Source of the DNA: Gamsiella multidivaricata
Lineage: Eukaryota; Mortierellomycota; Mortierellomycetes; Mortierellales; Mortierellaceae
DNA: 64,000 bases
Reading direction: 5' to 3'
NCBI RefSeq assembly: GCF_025024155.1
Contig: NW_026251751.1
Location: forward strand, 186,001 to 250,000
The position numbers and the translations under genes are program-made. Below, piece after piece: positions 55,663-64,000 of this stretch. The notes below the pieces were generated by a model, which searched no databases, was not told the origin of the DNA, and saw only the letters and a program-made list of their open reading frames with translations. The number at the start of each line of letters is the position of its first letter. Position 1 is the stretch's first letter.

Positions 55663-57481
55663 ATGAGCGGTGGGTACATTGGCTCAAAGATCAGCTTGAT
55701 CTCACGCTCTGATATCCGCTACGTTGGAATCCTCCATCACCTGAACCCCACGGACTCCACGGTTGCCCTCGAGCAAGGTAAATAATGCCACAGTGTTTAA
55801 CAAGTCCCATACCATATCACGAATATGAGGGCTTCCAACCAGTTAACGACTATCTTTATTGGACTTTCTCTTGTCTTTGTTATATAACTACTAGTTAAGT
55901 CTTATGGAACAGAGGGCCGTCGTGGCAACCCTTCAGAGGAGATCCCCCCGAACGACAACATTTTCGAGTACATCGTCTTTCGTGGTTCGGACGTGAAGGA
56001 TCTGCATGTATGCGAGCCCCCAGCGCCCCAGCCTCCAGTACGTCCCCAGGTCCCAGATGACCCTGCAATCCTTGGTGTAAGTCTTGTTAATCGACTTGCA
56101 ACAGCTGCGTTATCATCTATTTAATGATGAGTCCTTGTGTGAAGGAAACATTTTTGACCATACTTTCTATTCTCTATCCCATATTAGACCACAGCACCTC
56201 CTCACTACTACAACCAGCATCAACAGGCACCACCTGCCGGTTACTACCAGCCTCAGCCCCAGCAGCATCCAGTTCAGCCTCAGTATCAGCAGCAGCCCCA
56301 GGTTGCCCAGCCACCCCAGAAGTTGCCTTCGCCTCCCCACCATGTCATCAGCACTCAGGTAAGCATACTTGCACGTTTATCGTCCAGGTTTCGTTCGCGA
56401 ACGAGATACAATTGCGTTGGACACTGTGTTTAACATCCATATGACCTCTTCAACTTTTCTGGTATTAGGAGAACGATGATCCCAAGCGTTCGCCAGCTGC
56501 TGATGGAAAGGCAATGGCTAAAGAGACGGATCAGCATGACAAGTCCGACTCTGAGACCATCAAACCTGCTCCCCCACCAGCCCGCTCAGGCGCCAAGACC
56601 CAGCCTCAGGAACTTCGCAAGTCGGTTGAAATCCTTGCCAAACAAGTGAGCGAGCTGAATGTTACTAAGGATGCGACTGAGCATGTGCAGCATGAAAATG
56701 ACGGCAAGTTTACCAACAACCGTCTTCCTGGAATGGGTGGTCATTTGTTGCAATCAAATAACAATCGTCGAGGCGGTCGTGGTGGACGTGGTGGAGCCCA
56801 TGGACACACGAGCAATGCTCGTTCCCCAGCTGTGCCTGCTTCTGATTTTGATTTTGAGACTGCAAACGCCAAGTTCCACAAGGACGAGCTCGCCAAGGAA
56901 GTCATCAAGACTGACGACCATCAAGTCGAGGCTGAAGAGGAGGAGGAGGTAATCATTCCTCAGGCGGAAGAGTTTTACGACAGGTCCAAGTCCTTCTTTG
57001 ACAACATTTCGTGTGAGACCAAGGAGCGTATGAACAAGGCTGAGCAAAGGTTCGTCGACATCCTGATTACAATGGCATGACAACGAATAGGGTTATTCTT
57101 ATGACCGTGATTGCTAACATTATGGTCTCGATTTATCCTCGTAGCCAAGGGAATCGTCTGAGCGCACCCGAGAGACGGGCCAAGCAGTCAGAGGAGCGTC
57201 AATTAAATCTGGAGACATTTGGCCAGACTTCAGTCGACCAGGGCCGTTTCCGTGGTGGATATCGTGGCGGCTATCGCGGTGGTTACCGCGGAGGCCCGCG
57301 TGGAGGTGGTGGTTACCGCGGAGGCTATAACGGAGGCTACAACGGAGGCTACAACGGAGGCATGGGATACAACAACAGTGGACGTGGGGGTCATCACTAT
57401 AACACCAACCGCGGCGGGCACCATAACCAGCAGTATCAGCACCAGCAACAAGACCAAAATCAACAGCAACAGCAAGTATAG
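55663..57481 (+). CDS. SCD6: LSM14/Scd6 family mRNP protein
   Basis: Translational repressor and P-body component that binds eIF4G and decapping factors. Five exons in phase: 55663-55777, 55895-56076, 56188-56358, 56469-57049, 57145-57481, 461 aa. The N-terminal LSm domain starts [20 protein letters not shown], then [27 protein letters not shown], and [20 protein letters not shown] Gln/Pro-rich linker follows. The FDF region reads [20 protein letters not shown]; the FFD-like box reads [17 protein letters not shown] and the TFG-like box [18 protein letters not shown]. The protein ends in an RGG domain (repeated RGGYRGG then NGGYNGG) for RNA and eIF4G binding. All expected domains are present in order. 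Confidence 0.92.
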
Positions 57482-58032
57482 GCCTAAAGCGGTTTCAACG
57501 TGGAGAAGGTGAAAGGGAGGGGTGAGTGTGCCAGGTCTGCAAAATGTACAGTAATGAACGTTAGTTTATCTTGCGGAATGGAAAGTACAAAATAAAGCAA
57601 AGGAGTAGAGGACACATTGATACAAGGATGAGAAGGACGTGTTTGCTTAACCCTATTTGCAAGTCAAGCCAAGGGGTCCACGAGGAACGACATGGGTTTC
57701 GTACATTGCTCTCTGGTACAACTATTCGCGAGGTTGGACGAGGCATTACCAAGAAAGAGGGGACGAGGAGAGAAGAGTAAGGACATTCCCAGCCGTGTTT
57801 TTAAGTATGAGCAACACCACAACCCAAACAATTTATCTATCCGCTGTGACATAAGAAGGGGTTCATACCCCCATAAAGCCCATTTCACTGGCGCGTTCTT
57901 TTTTCCTTCTCTCCTCACTCTACCCACAACATCCTTCTCGCCAATTCTTTCCTGTCTCGATTGTGTCCCTTTCTTTTTCAGCACAAACAGGAACGACACC
58001 TCTTCACCTTCCTCGCATAGGATCCCTTGCGA
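57482..58032. other. Intergenic between LSM14 and PMT
   Basis: About 550 bp between two co-oriented genes. A pyrimidine-rich leader lies at about 57890-58020, just before the PMT ATG. No other feature seen. Confidence 0.5.
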
Positions 58033-61000
58033 ATGTACAACAACGACATCAAAAGGCGTCTTCCAGTGGGCCAGTCTGGCACGGCGAACTTCAGTGACGC
58101 CACCACAGATGAGTTCCAGGCATCAGATCCTTATGGGCCTAATCCACTGAAACCCGCATTCCAACAACACCAACACCAACACCAACACCCAAACCAGCAT
58201 CTGCACCTTCGAGAACACCCATCTCAACGAACGCACATCTATAAAGAATACTCGTCTAACAAGGTACAATAAACGTTTTAAAACGAAAGAGCAATTAATT
58301 TAAGGCAGGGCTGTTTTCTTTGGAGGAAACGGCCCAGGATGATATTGCCGTAACATGTGCCTTCGCTGCTCACTCTACGCCCTCGCATCCAAAGCGCCGA
58401 GGGCTGGCATTGTCGATGGCGCGTCTGGGGAAAATGAAAAGAAACGGTCTGCTAAACGAGCTCTTTCCGCTGAATTACTTAGTTTATTCGTTTTTATCAA
58501 GAAAACGACTCGATTCTGATTCCTCTTATTCTCACACTGCTGTCGTTCTGGACCCGTTTCAGGGACATCAAGGCATCGGATTATGTCGTCTGGGACGAGG
58601 TATAGTTTGTGGTATTGTCTTTCTTATCGTGATCAAATGCGATCCGACAGCAGATCGCCAATTTGGGCCCTGGGCTGTAAGAGATCGTGTACTGACGCAA
58701 TAACCATTCCCCCTGTTTACATTTGTTTGTTTCGTATGTTCTCAGGCGCATTTCGGCAAGGTAATAGACTATACGATGCTTTGATTTAAGAAGGGGAGTA
58801 CAGTTCGATGGAATCAATTGTGCAGATGTGCTCACCATGATTGCTCTTATCTAGTTTGGATCATACTACATCAAGGGCGAGTTTTACTTTGATGTGCATC
58901 CGCCCTTGGGGAAGATGCTTGTAGGCCTTTCGGGAGCCTTGGCCGGCTATAATGGATCGTTCGGATTCGAGTCCGGGGCAACGTACCCGGACATGAACTA
59001 TGGATTTATGCGCCTCTTCAACGCTTTTTTTGGTGCCATAATGGTCCCATTCGCCTACTACACCGCCCAAGAATTGAGGATGTCGCGCACTGCCTGTGCC
59101 TTTGCTGCCTTCCTTGTACTGTGCGATAACGCATATTTGACCATCAGCCGATTCATCCTCCTGGACTCAATGTTACTGGGATCGACCTGTTTTGTCGTGT
59201 TCTGCCTTGTAAAGTTCAGGAACGAGCGCCACGAGTAAGTTTGCTTCGCTCTCTCTTGAGCTGTGCCTATGTTTCCCCCTGCATCCCAGCCGCGTAACAT
59301 TTGACTGATATGCCCTTTACTGCTTTCCCCCCTCCCATAGCCCTTTCTCTCTGGACTGGTGGCTCTGGCTTGCGATGACCGGTGTGGCTATTGGAATTGT
59401 GACCAGTATCAAGTGGGTCGGCTTTTTTGTCACAGCCTTGGTTGGTTTGGTTAGTTCTTCATGCTGTCCTGCTGTTCTATCCGACTTTGACGGCGCGAGA
59501 TTAGTACTGACTGAGGGATTGCATATGGCCATAGTACACCATCGAGGACTTGTGGGATCTCTTCGGTGACTTGAATATGCCTAAGGTATATATCTGACTA
59601 GCACTGTTTGCGTCATCTTTGGGTCGAAAACAGGAACCGTACACTAACAATGTTTGTTATTTCACCCTTTAGCCCACCTACATTAAGCATTGGGTTGCTC
59701 GTGCAGCGTGCCTGATTGCTCTGCCCTTTTCGGTTTATGTCGCCTCGTTTGCGTTACACTTTGCTATCCTCAGGAACAGCGGTACTGGTGATGCCCAGAT
59801 GAGCTCGCTCTTCCAGGCGGGTCTCCGAGGAAACCAGTTCACCAGTAATCCCTTAGGTATGTCTGTTAAATGTGCTACTTTTTTATTATTGCTGTTATCG
59901 TTGTTATTGTTATTAAATCCCCCATTGACAAGGCAAGCATGACTAACGTTTTCATCATTCACATCACTACTCTCAGAGGTTGCCTATGGATCCAAGGTCA
60001 CGATCAAGAACACTGGATATGGCGGCGGCTTGCTTCATTCGCACGTCCAAACATATCCTGAAGGATCAGGACAACAGCAGGTCACTTGCTACCATCACAA
60101 GGACAGCAACAACAACTGGATCATCAAGAGGGCGCACGGTTTGTCGACGGATTTTGAAGAAGTTCAAACTCTTCGCCATGGCGATCTTGTCCGTCTGGTG
60201 CACGAGGGAACTGGGCACAACTTGCACAGCCATCGCATCAAGGCGCCGCTGACCTCTAACCAGTGGGAAGTCAGTGCCTATGGAAGCGACGATGTTGTGG
60301 ATTCGAACGACGAATGGAAAGTCGAGGTTGTCGAGGAACAGAGCTCACACCCGAAGAATGGAGTCGTCAGATCGTTGTCGACCACTTTCAGATTGAGACA
60401 CAACATATTGGAATGTCTTTTGACGGCCGAAAACAAGAACTTGCCCCAGTGGGGTTTCCGCCAGATCGAAGTCTTTTGCGATCAGCGCAATCGCACTACT
60501 TCACCGCATTCGATCTGGAATGTCGAACAGCACTGGAACGACAAGCGTAAGGGCTACATCTGAAACCGGAGTGACAGCTCACGGCATTCTAGTAGATCGA
60601 GTGATTGATTAACATTGACTATTCTTACGATATTGTTAGTGCCTGCTGGTGGCGACTCGACATACAAGTCCAAGTTCTGGAAGGATTTCTGGCATCTGAA
60701 TGTAGCGATGATGACTTCCAACAATGCATTGATCCCCGATCCGGACAAGGAGGACGTCCTAGCCTCGAACCCCAGCCAATGGCCTCTTCTTGCAGTGGGT
60801 CTCCGCATGTGTGGATGGGGCGATGACAAGATTAAGTTCTATCTGCTTGGCAATCCAATTGTGTGGTGGAGCGGTACATTATCAATCCTGGTGTTTATGT
60901 CGACATGCGCCCTTTACATTATTCGTCGCCAACGCAAGTTTCAGGATATTTCGCCTGCGGAGTGGGAGCAGTTCCAGTACGCTGGCAAGATTCTGGTTGG

Positions 61001-61316
61001 AGGCTGGTTCCTGCATTATGCGCCATTCTGTATCATGGGACGAGTAACGTACCTGCACCATTACTTCCCAGCCCTGTATTTTACATTGCTGCTGTTCAGT
61101 TACATACTGGATCATTTCCTGTACAGACCCGCAGTCAGTGCCAGGACAAGGGCAATTGTTTGGGTAGTTGCATTTGCGGCAGTTGCAGGAACGTTCCTCT
61201 TCTTCTGGGACACGAGCTATGGCATCAAGGGACCGGTGTACCCAAGGATGAAGAACCGCCAGTGGCGTGCAGCATGGAACATCATTGATGACCACAAACC
61301 GAATACGTTTATTTAG
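58033..61316 (+). CDS. PMT2: Protein O-mannosyltransferase, PMT2-like
   Basis: ER membrane enzyme that transfers mannose from dolichyl-phosphate-mannose to Ser/Thr of secretory proteins. Ten exons in phase: 58033-58263, 58305-58349, 58483-58599, 58746-58760, 58855-59234, 59341-59449, 59535-59585, 59673-59856, 59977-60546, 60640-61316, giving 792 aa. The Asp-Glu of the first luminal loop is in DYVVWDEAHFGK, split so that AHFGK is a 15-nt exon. FYFDVHPPLGKMLVGLSG and RLFNAFFGAIMVPF follow. The MIR domain lies at about residues 340-510 (KNTGYGGGLLHSHVQTYPEG, LRHGDLVRLVH, VEQHWNDK), then CxW-type GLRMCGWGDDKI and LHHYFPALYF. The exon 2 boundaries are the least certain; exon 2 uses a GTAACA donor. 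Confidence 0.9.
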
Positions 61317-61464
61317 GAAGACCTTTTCACCCCTACCCCCTTACAGGTCGGCATCGACTACTACAAATGCATACATACATTATCTGCTTCTTCGAAAGGA
61401 AAATGAAGGATGTGCCATGCTATGTTTCATTGATGCTCAGGAACATAATGTATCAATTGCAGCC

Positions 61465-61495
<31 letters not shown>

Positions 61496-63532
61496 TGCTA
61501 CCAAAACGGAGTGTTGCGCCATGAGGTTGGGCGTAAAAACCAAAACCATGGCCCTTCCTCGCGGGTGGGTGGGTGCTCTGATCGCTTGTGCACAAAGTGT
61601 GTAAAAATAGGGGGGGGGGGCGAAACGATGGTCATTCTTTTTTAATTCTACGCGATCAAGAATTTTTGATTACCTGGGATATGGACTTGGAAAGTAAAAT
61701 CGTGATTGTAGCACCCGCTTGTCCGCCCTGCTAAACAAACACAGTTATCGATGCTGTTGTTGTTGTTGTTGTTGTTGTTGTTGATGTCGGCGTTCACTTA
61801 TAGGATGCGGAGCAAACAAGACCTTAGTTTACATCTGTTAGAGTTTTTTTTTTTTTTCAAGACAGAAAAGGTGTGCGCCCAGTTTAAAAACGATCAAGTT
61901 GAACGGATGAACAGATAAGGGCACATGTACGCTGCATGTCCATGTATTCAGCGTGTCTGTGTCTACGCGTAGTATTTCATTGATATGCAAAGCTCGACTG
62001 ACTGAATTCTTCAGTCGATGGTCCGTTTACATGAATACAATCCGAGTATTTTTCGAATGAGTCCCAGTTGAAAAGGTTCAGTCGGTCAGAAGGGCTTCTC
62101 AACAGTAATCGGTATGGATACGAGGACTTAGAATCGGGGTTGGGATTATCTAAAATAATAAGTAGCCTGTCTAGATCTAGAATCCAGGGCCATCCCCCTC
62201 GGCCACGCGACGTGTGAGCGTGAACGTTTCTGAGACCGTAAGAAGAATAACAAAAAGAATAGATGAAGTGGATAAACGGTTTCAGTAAAGAAAAATGGCA
62301 CCCTGTGTCCATTTTTCCGATTAGTTTTACATACTGAAAGTACGGGTCCAGTAACGATCCTGTCGATCACCAGTGTTTATTCCTCTTGCTTGATTAGTTT
62401 TCTCCGAGGGAGAAGAGAAAGAGCGGTCGAGACTTTTGGCCGAGACTTCATATCCAGGCCCTCGCGGAAATTTTTTTTCATAATTTGCACCCTCCAGATT
62501 GAGAAGATCAAAAAGACCAGAGGGACAGAAAATACTATGCAGGGAAGTCTGAATCATGTTGATGCATGACTCTGAAAGGACACAAATGCAAATGCATCTA
62601 CCTGCAAAGCAGAGAAGGCAAGTCTCAAAAGAGGGGATGAAAAAGGAGCATAGCCATCCAGCTAGCCCAGGTCGTTCTCCTTTTGGACATTGTTCGCAGG
62701 GCAAACGGTGGTGGTATGGCAATTGAAAGAAAGGAATAAAAGGAGGGCAGTGCCACGGAACATAACGAGAGCAAAAGAGGAAAAAAAAGAAGAAAAAAAC
62801 TGCGTCCCCCAAGTGTAGCCAGTAAAGAGTGACAAAGTGGGCAAGAAAAGAACTAAAAATACTCACCCAACCATCGTGGCGATAGAAGAGGAAGCAGTGT
62901 GCCTGGGCGCCCGACGAGTGGTTTGATCTCCCTCTCTCCGCGCTCACTTTCATTTTTGTGCCACACAAACGCCTTGTTTGTCTTGCCTTGCCTTTTTTAT
63001 TCTTTCTGAGAATAGACAAGCATACACATTGTGCTCGACTCTCCACCCTCACCCGCGCCTTTCTCTTCCTCTGTTTTCTAACAACCTACATCTCTTCTTT
63101 CCCCTCTCCATCATCTCACATCTCCTCCTCACACCATCACCTCACACACTCCACATTCATACAATCTCATACTTCTCCCCTTACAAGAGTGATTCGATCA
63201 GGGTGGTGAGTGTTTGCAACAAACAACAACAGCTACGCAACAAGGAACAACAATTGCCCATCTGCTGCTATCCTGTCCTATCCACGTTGCTGCCTAGAGT
63301 CTTCCCCGACCAATTGAACAGCCTACTGAAGACAACTCTCAACTCAGCTTGCTCTTGGACTTCGTCGACTAACCCTTGTTCTCACCTCTCTACCAGCCCT
63401 TTCTTGTTCCGAAAGCCAGGACTTAAAATAAGATTCCGAGGTCCCTTGAGCTGATCAAGCACATCCTCCTCGTTGGACAAATCTCACACCGAAATCACAT
63501 CTCACTTTGGCACGACAATCAGCTATTTCGCC
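61317..63532. other. 2.2-kb gap with simple repeats
   Basis: It holds an A run at about 61465-61490, a short G run near 61611, (GTT)n at about 61757-61785 and a T run near 61845. A 241-codon minus-strand frame at 62327-63052 has no recognised domain and a GTGAGT donor inside; it could be a small spliced gene but no consistent model was found. The last 500 bp are a C/T-rich leader for the next gene. Confidence 0.45.
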
Positions 63533-64000
63533 ATGGCCATAAAACGCTTCACCTCACTTCATTGCATCATTTTCTTGTCAGCCTTTGCCATATTCTGGCT
63601 GGCCTGGTCTAGCTTCAGGTTACGAGGTAAAAAAAAACCCCCCCCCCCATTATTGTCACAGTTGGCTGTGCGACATGGTCTGCTATTTCTTGTTCCTTTT
63701 GTTGCTGTGCAGAGTATACTAATGCCATGGAGAATCAATTGTTGGTTCTTTTCGTTGTAATAGATGGTGATTCGTTAATGTCATCGTCGTCAAAGGATTC
63801 ATACAGAGGCAATAATGGAGGCCCAGGGATGATCAACGAAAACTATGTCAACGTCGGCTCTGAAGGCTCTGAGCACGACTTGGCCTCTGTGACGGATCGC
63901 ACGAGCTCATCCCTGGAAACGCTCCACAAGCCCTACACGATTATCACCGCGGCGTCCTCGAACCATTTCTGCGCACTCGAGTCCTTCCTCTATTCCCTCT
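63533..64000 (+). CDS. Type II membrane protein, possible glycosyltransferase (5' part, runs off window)
   Basis: Exon 1 63533-63626 encodes MAIKRFTSLHCIIFLSAFAI, continuing FWLAWSSFRLRG: a short cytosolic tail and a signal-anchor segment. A 137-bp intron (GTAAAA...TAG) is followed by exon 2 from 63764 in phase, with a Ser/Gly/Asn-rich stem and then YTIITAASSNHFCALESFLY at the window end. A signal anchor, a stem and an IITAAS-N-H block suggest a Golgi or ER lumenal glycosyltransferase-like domain. The catalytic part is outside the window, so the function is tentative. Confidence 0.5.

Noticed and set aside
62327..63052. 241-codon minus-strand frame as a gene
   Set aside because: No domain, poly-Phe stretch, an internal donor site, and no acceptor that keeps the frame in a sensible two-exon model.

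Overview
The window looks like nuclear DNA of an early-diverging filamentous fungus, most likely Mortierellomycota. This rests on genes split by short GT-AG introns, many poly-A/T and CAG tracts, and an expanded F-box/leucine-rich family whose F-box ends in TWNxxWxPYLY. No rRNA, tRNA, CRISPR array or prokaryotic operon was recognised. The taxonomic call is inference.

Layout. 1-11.1 kb and 36.4-47.0 kb are accessory and repetitive. They hold nine members or fragments of one F-box family and three copies (A, B, C) of a 2-2.8 kb unclassified repeat. The block [repeat A - F-box fragment - divergent F-box pair - 5' end of VPS9] at about 3.74-11.24 kb is duplicated in inverted orientation at about 38.48-46.99 kb. 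Both F-box genes of the left pair are broken; both of the right pair are open. The right arm also carries a truncated, displaced copy of the VPS9 promoter and first codons, fused to repeat copy B.

Between the arms (11-36 kb) lie conserved single genes: VPS9 (Rab5 exchange factor with CUE domain), a PRL-type tyrosine phosphatase, an OPT-family oligopeptide transporter, ER glucosidase I (GH63), a damaged secreted-protein gene, PHO88/SND3, and a C2H2 zinc-finger factor with a Crz1-like finger arrangement. To the right of the second arm (47-64 kb) lie a Puf3-type Pumilio protein, parvulin PIN4, an LSM14/Scd6 mRNP protein, a PMT2-like protein O-mannosyltransferase and the 5' end of a type II membrane protein.

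Functional themes. GH63 glucosidase I, PMT and PHO88/SND3 act at the ER in glycosylation or protein targeting. PUF and LSM14 act in mRNA repression and decay. VPS9 acts in endosomal traffic. Adjacent genes are not obviously co-regulated. Exon joints for VPS9, PRL, OPT, GH63, PUF, PIN4, LSM14 and PMT were worked out by reading GT/AG sites and checking phase. They are predictions without transcript evidence.
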